DNA of 64,000 bases, from positions 2,418,001 through 2,482,000 of the forward strand of contig NZ_JAHWXN010000001.1 of NCBI RefSeq assembly GCF_023091245.1. The letters are read 5' to 3'. Of the stretch, positions 29,182 to 36,527 are shown one piece after another; position 1 is the first letter of the stretch; each line of letters opens with the position of its first letter. This DNA comes from Microbacterium croceum (GTDB lineage Bacteria > Actinomycetota > Actinomycetes > Actinomycetales > Microbacteriaceae). The notes under the pieces were generated by a model. The model ran no database searches. It was not told the DNA's origin and saw only the letters and a program-made list of their open reading frames with translations. Position numbers and translations under genes: made by a program.

Positions 29182-29874
29182 ATGATGAGCGCCACGAGTG
29201 ACCTTGCAGGCGGGCGCCGCAGCTCCGTCCTGTACGTGGAGGACGACGCGGAGATCGCCGCGTTGACCCGCGAGGTGCTGTCTGATGCGTACGACGTGGA
29301 TCATGCGGCGGACGGAGAGAGCGCGCTGCGGCTGGCGCTGAGTCGGCGCTACGATGCCATGATCGTCGACAGACGCCTCCCTGGAATGGACGGAATCGCG
29401 TTCATCCGTGCTGTGCGCGCGGCGCATATCACCACGCCGATTCTGATGCTCACCGCCCTCGGGGCGGTCGATGACCGTGTGACAGGACTGGACGGCGGCG
29501 CGAACGACTACCTGGTGAAGCCGTTCGACTACGACGAGCTGCTGGCACGACTGCGGGCGCTTCGGCGCGCGTTCCGCGCGGAGGGTGCACGGAGAACTCT
29601 CGGCGAGTGGGTGTTCCTGCCCGATATCCAGACGGTCTACGGCCCGTCGGGTCTCCGCGTCACGTTGACCGCCACCGAGAGCGCCCTCCTCGAACTCTTG
29701 AGCGCCAGCCCCGAGCACGTATTCACCCGGGAGGAGATCCTCCGCGCCGTGTTCCACGACGGCGACACGACGAGCGCGGTCGACACCTACGTGCATTACG
29801 TGCGGCGCAAGACCACGGCCGAGATGATCGAGACGATCCGCGCGCGCGGCTACCGGGCGGGGACCCCCTCATGA
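29182..29874 (+). CDS. OmpR/PhoB family response regulator
   Basis: 230 aa. The receiver domain has the acidic pair YVEDDAE, phosphoacceptor Asp in MIVDRRLPGMDG, the Thr of MLTALG and the Lys of DYLVKPFDYDEL. The C-terminal winged-helix domain contains LTATESALLELLSASPEHVFTREEIL and TYVHYVRRKT. GGAGGTGATGCG precedes the ATG; a second in-frame ATG follows directly. Its end overlaps the histidine kinase gene by ATGA, so they are cotranscribed. TACGCT upstream (about 29150) may be the -10 box. No DosR-like box faces this gene. Confidence 0.92.
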   Translation: MMSATSDLAGGRRSSVLYVEDDAEIAALTREVLSDAYDVDHAADGESALRLALSRRYDAMIVDRRLPGMDGIAFIRAVRAAHITTPILMLTALGAVDDRVTGLDGGANDYLVKPFDYDELLARLRALRRAFRAEGARRTLGEWVFLPDIQTVYGPSGLRVTLTATESALLELLSASPEHVFTREEILRAVFHDGDTTSAVDTYVHYVRRKTTAEMIETIRARGYRAGTPS

Positions 29875-30845
29875 GCGACGATGCGGTGCAGGTCCGGCGG
29901 GCTGCGCGCTCCATCGGGCTGTGGGTCGGTGTGGCGTCGGGAGTGATCGTCGGGATCGGCATCGGCATCCTTCTGCTCGTGATCCTCGCTACGTCACGCC
30001 GGGAAGGTGAGGAGCATGGCGGCGGTGGTCCCCTCGGTCCTGCCGCTGGGCGGGATGACTTCATCGTCGACATCGACGTGGTCGTGCCGACCGTGATCAT
30101 CCTGGGCATCCTGGGCGTCGTGCTGCTGGGTGTCGTCGCCGCCATCGCCGCGCGGCGGTCGGTCGGTCCGCTGGGCGAAGCGCTGCGTCGGCAGCGCAAC
30201 TTCGTCGCCGACGCGAGCCATGAGCTGCGTACGCCCCTGACCACCCTCACGAGTCGTATCCAGGTGCTGCAGCGGCGCCTCGATCGGGGTGCTGATGTGG
30301 CACCAGGGCTGGTCGAGCTGCGGCGCGACGCCGACACACTGAACGACGTGCTGAACGATCTCCTGATCACGGCCGAGGGCGCGTCGCACCCCGACTCCGA
30401 AGCCGACGTCGGCGATGCGGTTTCCACGGCAGCCGCGACGATGTCGGCGATCGCGCGTGAATCGGAGGTGGCGATCGACATCGCGGTCGACCAAGAGGTC
30501 GAAGCGCGGATCGCCCCCGTGACGCTGGTCCGCATCCTGGTCGCGCTCCTCGACAACGCCGTGCAGCACTCCCCTGCCGGTCGTCCCGTCACTGTGCGCA
30601 TCGGGCGAGACGGCAGGTATGCGACGATCCGCGTGATCGACGAAGGGTCCGGCATCGACGGCATCCCGGCCGACCAGCTCTTCGAGCGTTTCGCGCGCCC
30701 TCGCGAGAGCGGACGCCCCCGCGGCTTCGGACTCGGACTGTCACTCGTACGCGACGTCGCTCAGCGGGCGGGCGGGTCGATCACGGTCGAGCACTCCACC
30801 TCAGCGGGGACGACCTTCCTTCTCAGGCTGCCTGCGGTCCGCTGA
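29871..30845 (+). CDS. Sensor histidine kinase
   Basis: 324 aa. Two membrane segments (SIGLWVGVASGVIVGIGIGI near residue 20 and VPTVIILGILGVVLLGVVAA near residue 80) flank a short 40-residue external loop with a Gly/His-rich EEHGGGG motif. There is no HAMP of normal length. The phosphoacceptor His is in FVADASHELRTPLTTL, followed by N-box DNAVQHSPAG, DEGSGID and the GLGLSLV G2 box of the HATPase domain. Partner of the overlapping OmpR-type regulator. The small sensor loop suggests an intramembrane- or metal-sensing kinase; the ligand is unknown. Its end overlaps the convergent apbE gene by 23 bp. Confidence 0.9.
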   Translation: MSDDAVQVRRAARSIGLWVGVASGVIVGIGIGILLLVILATSRREGEEHGGGGPLGPAAGRDDFIVDIDVVVPTVIILGILGVVLLGVVAAIAARRSVGPLGEALRRQRNFVADASHELRTPLTTLTSRIQVLQRRLDRGADVAPGLVELRRDADTLNDVLNDLLITAEGASHPDSEADVGDAVSTAAATMSAIARESEVAIDIAVDQEVEARIAPVTLVRILVALLDNAVQHSPAGRPVTVRIGRDGRYATIRVIDEGSGIDGIPADQLFERFARPRESGRPRGFGLGLSLVRDVAQRAGGSITVEHSTSAGTTFLLRLPAVR

Positions 30846-31635
30846 CCTGCTGCACGTCGATCTTCGTCGAGCCGAGCCAACGCGTCACTGCGCCGTCGTC
30901 GTCCACGACGATGCCCGTGCGCGTCTTCGCCGAGCCGATCCACGCGTGATCGGCAGACCCCGCGACGACGGCTGCCGTCGCCCACAGGTCGGCGTGAGCG
31001 AGACTGTCGGAGACGATCGTGGCCGACGCGACGCCGGCCGCAGGCACTCCGGTGCGTGGATCGATGATGTGATGGCCGCGTTCGGCGGTGCCGGAGGTGG
31101 CGATTGCGCCGTCCGTGACCTCGAGCGTGGCGATCATGCCGCCTCGTCGGCGCGGGTCGGCGATCCCCACCTGCCAGCGCCAGTCCGTCTGCGCCGCTGT
31201 GAAGAGCTGAAGGTCGCCACCGGCGTTGATCCCCACTGCGACCGCGGAGTCCAGCAGCGGAGCGAGGTGCCGGCGGCTCGCCTCCTCCACAGCCCAGCCC
31301 TTCACCCAGCCGGTGGGATCGAACCACCCGCGCCAGTGCGCGGAGAACATGCCTCCGGTCTCACGCTCCGCCCGTTCGCAGGCCGTCCACACCCGCGCCA
31401 CTCGGGGGTCGGCATCGGTGATCATCAGCTCTCCTCGGCGGATGCGGCTGATGTCGGAATCCTGGCGGTACGTGGAGAAGATGTGGTCGATCTCATGGAG
31501 TTCGTCGAAACAAGCCCGGGCGGCGCTGTCGGCCCGTTCCGGGTCCGGATCGCCCGCTGAGATGAGATGGATGCTCATCGGGATGCCCATGATCTCCTCG
31601 ACCCAGACCGTCTTCGCCTCTCGTGCAGGACGCAT
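30823..31635 (-). CDS. apbE: FAD:protein FMN transferase (ApbE)
   Basis: 270 aa. ApbE attaches FMN from FAD to a Thr or Ser of target proteins by a phosphoester bond. Matching segments are FSTYRQDSDISRIR, FDPTGWVKGWAVEEA, GINAGGDLQLF, and the C-terminal ATSGTAERGHHIIDPRTG with the conserved HIIDP, plus DSLAHADLWATAA containing the metal ligands. It has no clear lipobox or signal, so it may be cytosolic or use an atypical export. The start overlaps the stop of the FMN-binding gene by one base, and that upstream product contains the substrate motif. Confidence 0.92.
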   Translation of the reverse strand: MRPAREAKTVWVEEIMGIPMSIHLISAGDPDPERADSAARACFDELHEIDHIFSTYRQDSDISRIRRGELMITDADPRVARVWTACERAERETGGMFSAHWRGWFDPTGWVKGWAVEEASRRHLAPLLDSAVAVGINAGGDLQLFTAAQTDWRWQVGIADPRRRGGMIATLEVTDGAIATSGTAERGHHIIDPRTGVPAAGVASATIVSDSLAHADLWATAAVVAGSADHAWIGSAKTRTGIVVDDDGAVTRWLGSTKIDVQQVSGPQAA

Positions 31636-32117
31636 CAGCTCTGCGCCTGATCGATCGCGCTCTGCAGCGATGACCGATAGCCGTCGCTCGTGTATGTCGC
31701 ACCGGACACCATCTGGATCTGGGCGCTCTGTGACTGCAGGGTCTCCGACACCAGACGTGGGATCGCGGTGCCGTTGATCTGGCGATCACGGCCGTTGCCG
31801 TCCGGGTAGTCGATTGCTCGCACGTCGGTGATCCGACCGCCGGAGACCGTGAGCTGCACCTGCACCGGGCCGTAGCGTGTCTGTGAAGATGCGCCCGTGT
31901 ACGCCCCGTCGGCGAGCCCGGTGGCGGCTTGCGCAGCGGTCGCGCTCGTGCTCCCCGTGCCCGCGTGCGCATCCGTGCCCGACGTGCCAGAGCTGTCGAC
32001 AGTACCTGCCGCGGGAGTGCCGTCCGTCGGCGTCACGGCATCGAGCGAGGTGCGATAGCTGAACAGGAGCACGAGGCCGCTGATCGTCGCGAGTACCGCA
32101 TACAAGATCTTCTTCAT
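31635..32117 (-). CDS. FMN-binding domain protein (flavinylation substrate)
   Basis: 160 aa. An N-terminal signal-anchor (ILYAVLATISGLVLLFSY, residues 4-21), a low-complexity Thr/Ser/Gly linker (residues 25-65) and an FMN_bind domain (residues 70-160). The motif SGATYTSDGY at 138-147 is the ApbE target; Thr143 is the likely FMN-linked residue. The domain would face outside the membrane. The start at 32117 follows an AGGAGATCACC Shine-Dalgarno sequence. It lies between the ferric-reductase-like gene and apbE in one operon, the standard electron-transfer set. Confidence 0.92.
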   Translation of the reverse strand: MKKILYAVLATISGLVLLFSYRTSLDAVTPTDGTPAAGTVDSSGTSGTDAHAGTGSTSATAAQAATGLADGAYTGASSQTRYGPVQVQLTVSGGRITDVRAIDYPDGNGRDRQINGTAIPRLVSETLQSQSAQIQMVSGATYTSDGYRSSLQSAIDQAQS

Positions 32118-32130
32118 GGTGATCTCCTGA

Positions 32131-33552
32131 TCAGATGGTGAAGGACTCGGAATGGACACGATGGTGAGAGAAGCCGGCGCTCGCCAGATCCCGCTCGAGA
32201 TCGGTCATCCACGGTTGCGCGCCGCACACGAACACGTCGTATGTCTCGGGGTCGGGAATGAGATGGCGGAGCAGGTCTGGCCCGGCCCAGGCGCTGTGGC
32301 TGCTCGGAAGCCAGCTCGACGGTCCGGAGGAGCGCGGCCCGACGAGCGGCAGGTACCTCACCCCTCGACGAGAGACCAGGTCGGCGATCGCGTCCTGCCG
32401 CAGGGCGTCCTCGTCGAGCGACTCCCGCGTGATGAGGGTTGCCTCCCCGGGCTCGTAGTCCTCGTGCTCCAGCAATGCCAGAAGCGGAGCGACTCCCGCG
32501 CCTGCACCGATCATGAGCAGCTTCGACCCTGTGCGCAGATCCCCCGTCATCTCGCCGTAGGGGCCTTCGACGATCACACGAGTGCCGGGAACCAGCGACG
32601 TCAGACGGTGTGTGCCATCACCGACCACCCGGGCGGTCAGTGTGAGGTCCCTCCCCGGCACGCTGGACAGGGAGAACGGGTGCCCACGCGTCCACCCCGG
32701 TCCGTCGAGGAAACGCCATACGAAGAACTGCCCCGCACGGGCGCCCAGCGCCGCGAGGTCGCGACCACTGACGCGGATGGTCACACCCCGTGCTCCGTCC
32801 GGTTCGACACTCGCCACACGCAGCGCATGACGGGTGGAGCGCAGCAGGGGCACTCCGAATCGGAACACGAGGATCGACGCCGCCGCGAGCCCCCAGACCG
32901 ACCACCAGTAGGCGGTCGCGAGCGGGGAGGAGAGGAAGTCCGCCCCCGTCCAGAGCTGATGCGGGAGAGCCAGACCCACACCGAGGTACGCATAGAGGTG
33001 CAGGAGGTGCCACGACTCGTAGCGCAGACGCCGTCGCGCCCCGCGGATGGAGGTGATCACCACGAGCAGGATCAGCAGCGCGCCGGCGGTGGCCAGGAGC
33101 ATACCCGGATAGTCCCAGATGAAGCCCCACAGTTGGACGAACGGGTTGATGCCGGCGGTGATCGCGTAACCCAGCGCCAGCAGGACGATGTGCGCGCCCA
33201 TCAACCAGAACGACCAGAACCCGACGAAGCGGTGCATGCGCGTGATGCCGTCGCGGCCGAATCCCCTTTCGAACAGCGGCACCCGCGCCATAAGCAGCAC
33301 CTGGTAGAGCAGCAGGTTCGCGGCGACGAGCCCGGTCAACCGTCCCAGCGTCGTGACGGTCTCTCCGTCGGCCCCCAGCACAGCGCCTACTCCGCCCCCG
33401 GATACCCAGAGTGCGACGACGAACAGGCTCGTAGCCCAGATGACGGTGGTTGCCGCCGCACGCCATGCCTGCGCGCGGCGGCGCATCCTGCGCTGCAGCT
33501 CTCCGCGCGCCGGGTTGACGGATGCTCTGGATCTCGTCGTGAGTGTGGTCAT
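32131..33552 (-). CDS. Ferric-reductase-like transmembrane oxidoreductase (FAD/NAD(P)H domain)
   Basis: 473 aa. The N-terminal half has about six membrane segments with heme-ligand His candidates in RMHRFVGFWSFWLMGAHIVLL (given here as His in RMHRF and GAHIV) and SWHLLHLYAYLG. The C-terminal half is a ferredoxin-reductase module: FAD site GHPFSLSS, NAD(P)H-binding IGAGAGVAPLLALLEHE and the closing VFVCGAQPWM. It would pass electrons from cytosolic NAD(P)H through heme to the flavinylated protein encoded next (13-bp gap), probably reducing iron, quinone or another external acceptor. No DosR-like box at the island consensus precedes it; the 160-bp upstream gap holds nothing else that I recognise. 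Confidence 0.88.
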   Translation of the reverse strand: MTTLTTRSRASVNPARGELQRRMRRRAQAWRAAATTVIWATSLFVVALWVSGGGVGAVLGADGETVTTLGRLTGLVAANLLLYQVLLMARVPLFERGFGRDGITRMHRFVGFWSFWLMGAHIVLLALGYAITAGINPFVQLWGFIWDYPGMLLATAGALLILLVVITSIRGARRRLRYESWHLLHLYAYLGVGLALPHQLWTGADFLSSPLATAYWWSVWGLAAASILVFRFGVPLLRSTRHALRVASVEPDGARGVTIRVSGRDLAALGARAGQFFVWRFLDGPGWTRGHPFSLSSVPGRDLTLTARVVGDGTHRLTSLVPGTRVIVEGPYGEMTGDLRTGSKLLMIGAGAGVAPLLALLEHEDYEPGEATLITRESLDEDALRQDAIADLVSRRGVRYLPLVGPRSSGPSSWLPSSHSAWAGPDLLRHLIPDPETYDVFVCGAQPWMTDLERDLASAGFSHHRVHSESFTI

Positions 33553-33711
33553 GAGGCCATCGTGAAGGCCCGGCTCTGAGACAGCTCTAAGGAAGTGCGT
33601 CGCACAGCAGACTCATAGCAAAATCACGGTCTCGCACAGCCAACGGCTCCCACCGCCAACCGTGGGGTTGCGCGGCCGGCACCACGAGGTCGATCAGGCG
33701 ACCGGCCGCCG

Positions 33712-35103
33712 TCAGCCGTCCAGTGCCACTTCTTCGCCGTGCTCGGGAACCCGCGCTCGCCAGCCCAGCTCCCGTTCGATCCGGAGGCGCAGAGTGTCGG
33801 CGGACACGGGTTCTCCGTGTGTCACGTACACGGCATCGGGTGCCGATGGTGCTGCCCGCATCCAGTTGAGGATCCCGTCCGCATCTGCGTGCGCCGACAT
33901 CGAGTCGATCGCGACGACTTCGGCTTCCACCTCGACATCTCTGCCGAACACGCGAAGCGTACGCTCTCCCGACATCAAGCGCGCTCCTCGTGTGCCCCCG
34001 GCCTGGTAGCCGGTGAGGACGATGGCGTTGCGCTTGTCCGGCGCGTAGGCCTGAAGGTGATGGAGAATCCGCCCTCCGGCGAGCATTCCGCTCGCCGAGA
34101 TGATGATCATCGGTCCTCCCCGCAGATTCAGGAGCTTGGAATCGTCGATGCTGTGGACCGGGATCGCGAGGTCGTACAGCCGCCGAACCTCTTCTGCGGA
34201 GAGACGATGCTCCTCGGGGTGCCCGCGGTACACCGCCTCGACGCTGATCGCCATCGGACTGTTCACGTAGATCGGCACGTCGGGGATCTCGCCACGCTCT
34301 CGCAGCCGGGACAGGTGGAGCAGCACGGTCTCGGTACGTCCGACAGCGAACGCGGGGATGAGGACCACCCCGTTACGGCGGACCGTGCGCCGGACGACGT
34401 CCCCGAGCTGCGATTCGGGGTGTGCCGAGCTGTGCGTGCGGTCTCCGTACGTCGATTCGGTGACGAGGATGTCCGCGCCCTCGAACGGATGCGGAGGCCG
34501 CATGAGGGGATCGTCGTCCCGGCCCAGGTCACCCGTGAAGCAGAGGCGCCGACCCGCGACCGTGATGTAGGCGCTCATCGCCCCCAGAATATGACCGGCA
34601 GGATGCAGCAGCGCGGTGATCTCGTCGGCAACGCGCTCCTCCTCCCCCTCCGGCACGACGACGAACCGTTCCAGCGCACGTTCGGCATCCGCTGTCGTAT
34701 AGAGAGGTTTCGGATGCTCATGACGGGACCACTTGTGCTTCGCCGCGTGCCGTGCTTCCTCTTCGAGCAGACGTGCGCTGTCGAGCAGCATGATCCGGCA
34801 CAGCGACGCGGTGCCTTCGCTCGTGTACACGTGGCCCCGGAAACCCGCACCGACGAGCGCAGGGAGATAACCGGAGTGGTCCAGGTGCGCGTGCGTGAGG
34901 ACGACGGCGTCGATCGATTCGGGAGGAACGGCGAACGGCGAGCGGTTTCGCTCACGAAGCACCTTGTACCCCTGGAAGAGTCCGCAATCGACCAGTATCC
35001 GTGCGGACGACGTGGTGATCAGATAGCGGGAGCCCGTCACGGTGTCCGCAGCCCCGAGGAACCTCAGCGCCGCCGAACCCGGTTGCGTCGCTGTCGTCGT
35101 CAT
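33712..35103 (-). CDS. MBL-fold beta-CASP ribonuclease-like protein
   Basis: 463 aa. The metallo-beta-lactamase motif LTHAHLDHSGYLPAL carries the zinc ligands; GHILGAMSAYI, FTGDLGRDDDPL and the beta-CASP segment (VLIPAFAVGRTETVLLHLSRL, PIYVNSPMA) follow; the C-terminus has ISASGMLAGGRILHHL and DSMSAHADADGILNW of the RMMBL motif. This is the CPSF/Ysh1-like architecture of RNA nucleases. Translationally coupled (ATGA) with the upstream flavodoxin gene. In the island the pair belongs to the DosR-box promoter at 35770, so RNA turnover may be adjusted during the stress response (inference). Confidence 0.9.
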   Translation of the reverse strand: MTTTATQPGSAALRFLGAADTVTGSRYLITTSSARILVDCGLFQGYKVLRERNRSPFAVPPESIDAVVLTHAHLDHSGYLPALVGAGFRGHVYTSEGTASLCRIMLLDSARLLEEEARHAAKHKWSRHEHPKPLYTTADAERALERFVVVPEGEEERVADEITALLHPAGHILGAMSAYITVAGRRLCFTGDLGRDDDPLMRPPHPFEGADILVTESTYGDRTHSSAHPESQLGDVVRRTVRRNGVVLIPAFAVGRTETVLLHLSRLRERGEIPDVPIYVNSPMAISVEAVYRGHPEEHRLSAEEVRRLYDLAIPVHSIDDSKLLNLRGGPMIIISASGMLAGGRILHHLQAYAPDKRNAIVLTGYQAGGTRGARLMSGERTLRVFGRDVEVEAEVVAIDSMSAHADADGILNWMRAAPSAPDAVYVTHGEPVSADTLRLRIERELGWRARVPEHGEEVALDG

Positions 35104-35702
35104 CGCGGCTCACGACCCACGGCAGGGAGCACTGAGGCAACGGCACGCGCGAGGGCGACGCCCCATGCCCGAGCCCGTTCGAGCTCACCGGGAATCAGAT
35201 GGCTGTCCTTGTCGACGAGGAAGCTCTCCGGACCGACGAGCTCGCGAATCCCCCGCTTCCGGAGCTGTCTGCTGATCGTGGCCGCGGCGGAGCCGGTGAA
35301 GATCCTCGGCATATCGACCCGAGTATCGAACGAGGCGTAGCCCCACGCCGGTGTCGGATCGGTCTGAAGCCACTCCCGGATACCGGGCCCGAGGCTCTCG
35401 CGCTCGAGGGTCAGGTGCTTCCCCAGGTCCTTCGCCCAGGCCTCGGCTTCTCGCCGTGAGCTGGAACGACTCAACGAGTGCGCATGGGTGGGCGCTCCGA
35501 GCACCAGCACGTCACACACGGCGGAGGGCAGTGCATCGCTCACGCGGACCGGTGCGGGAACGATGGGGAGGTTCTCCCGCATGCCGTCGGCGATCGCCTC
35601 GGCGACGGCATGCGTGTTCCCGAAGAACGACTCGAAGACGATGCTGACGTCTGCCGGTCCGACGGTCAGCGGTGCGGGCCCTGCGAGGTTCGAGTCGGTC
35701 AT
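35100..35702 (-). CDS. Flavodoxin-domain protein
   Basis: 200 aa. The FMN phosphate-binding loop is SFFGNTHAVAEAIADGM near residue 25, and a second loop ends the APTHAHSLSR strand near residue 75, as in long-chain flavodoxins. It could carry electrons or modify redox state in the cytosol. The ATG at 35702 was selected for an AGAGGAG Shine-Dalgarno sequence; the longer frame upstream would cover the operator. First gene of a two-gene operon with the MBL nuclease gene (4-bp overlap). A perfect-arm DosR-like box lies upstream. Confidence 0.85.
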   Translation of the reverse strand: MTDSNLAGPAPLTVGPADVSIVFESFFGNTHAVAEAIADGMRENLPIVPAPVRVSDALPSAVCDVLVLGAPTHAHSLSRSSSRREAEAWAKDLGKHLTLERESLGPGIREWLQTDPTPAWGYASFDTRVDMPRIFTGSAAATISRQLRKRGIRELVGPESFLVDKDSHLIPGELERARAWGVALARAVASVLPAVGREPR

Positions 35703-35769
35703 GATGCTCCTCTGGCGGTCGTGGATTCTCCCCGGAGAAGAATGCTCCCCCCTGTTGCCGGTGTCGCCA

Positions 35770-35783
35770 GGGACGAACGTCCC
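35770..35783 (-). promoter_or_regulatory. DosR-like box upstream of the flavodoxin/MBL operon
   Basis: Best palindrome of the set: GGGACGTTCGTCCC on the minus strand, with 6-bp arms GGGACG/CGTCCC around TT. GAGCAT (35747 to 35742) lies exactly 22 bp downstream as -10 candidate; a leader of about 33 bases with AGAGGAG follows. Confidence 0.75.
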
Positions 35784-35867
35784 GTGTACCCCCGCCGCCA
35801 TAGCCGTGCCGGTCCGTGACGACGGCACAATCAACCGCGAGACGATCGAGCGCGCAGGGACTGCCGC

Positions 35868-36527
35868 TCACATACCGGCACGATCGAGCGCGTGGCCGGC
35901 TCGATCTGCTGCGCCGTAGACGGCCGCCTGCGTGCGACGCTGCATGCCGAGTTTCGCGAGAAGACCCGACACGTAGTTCTTGACCGTCTTCTCGGCCAGC
36001 CCGAGGCGGTCACCGATCTGACGATTGGTGAGCCCCGCAGAGATGAGCTGCAGAATCTGGCGCTCACGCAACGTCAGAGGCTCCTCTCTCACGGGAGCGC
36101 GCGATGCTCGGGCAGAGAGACCGGCTCGTACCCGATCAGTGACCGCCTGCGGCATCACGTCTGCCCCGCTCGCGACCTGGTGGATCGCATCGATGAGAGA
36201 AGTGCCTCGAATCGTCTTCAGCACGTAGCCCGAAGCCCCCGCGAGCACCGAGGCGGCACTGGCAGCGTCATCGTCGAACGCCGTCAGCATCAGGCATCGG
36301 ATGCCAGGAAACTCCGATCGGATGCTCCGACAGAGATCCACGCCGCTGCCGTCAGGGAGGCGGATGTCCAGGACGACGACATCCGGTCTGGTCGCGGCGA
36401 CTCTTCCCCGCGTGCCGCGTACCGCTCCCGATTCTCCGACCACCTCGAATCCGTCTTCGGCGTCCAGGAGCTGCGCGATCCCGCGACGAACGACGCTGTG
36501 ATCGTCGACGAGGAACACCCGGATCAT
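35868..36527 (-). CDS. LuxR/NarL family response regulator, DosR/DevR-like (1)
   Basis: 219 aa. The receiver domain begins MIRVFLVDDHSVVRRG, with phosphoacceptor Asp54 (VLDIRLPDGSG) and conserved Lys104 (GYVLKTI), the same positions as in Mycobacterium tuberculosis DosR. The LuxR-type HTH (LTLRERQILQLISAGLTNRQIG) ends in LAEKTVKNYVSGLLAKLGM, keeping the Lys180, Lys183 and Asn184 equivalents that contact DNA in DosR. The start was placed at the ATG at 36527, overlapping the kinase stop (ATGA). It is the natural candidate to bind the seven GGGACSTTCGNCCC boxes in the island. Confidence 0.92.
   Translation of the reverse strand: MIRVFLVDDHSVVRRGIAQLLDAEDGFEVVGESGAVRGTRGRVAATRPDVVVLDIRLPDGSGVDLCRSIRSEFPGIRCLMLTAFDDDAASAASVLAGASGYVLKTIRGTSLIDAIHQVASGADVMPQAVTDRVRAGLSARASRAPVREEPLTLRERQILQLISAGLTNRQIGDRLGLAEKTVKNYVSGLLAKLGMQRRTQAAVYGAADRAGHALDRAGM

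Noticed and set aside
33553..33711. DosR-like box before the ferric-reductase operon
   Set aside because: GGGCCTTCACG on the minus strand is only a half match and is about 10 bp from the start codon, not at the 34- or 60-bp position of the other sites.
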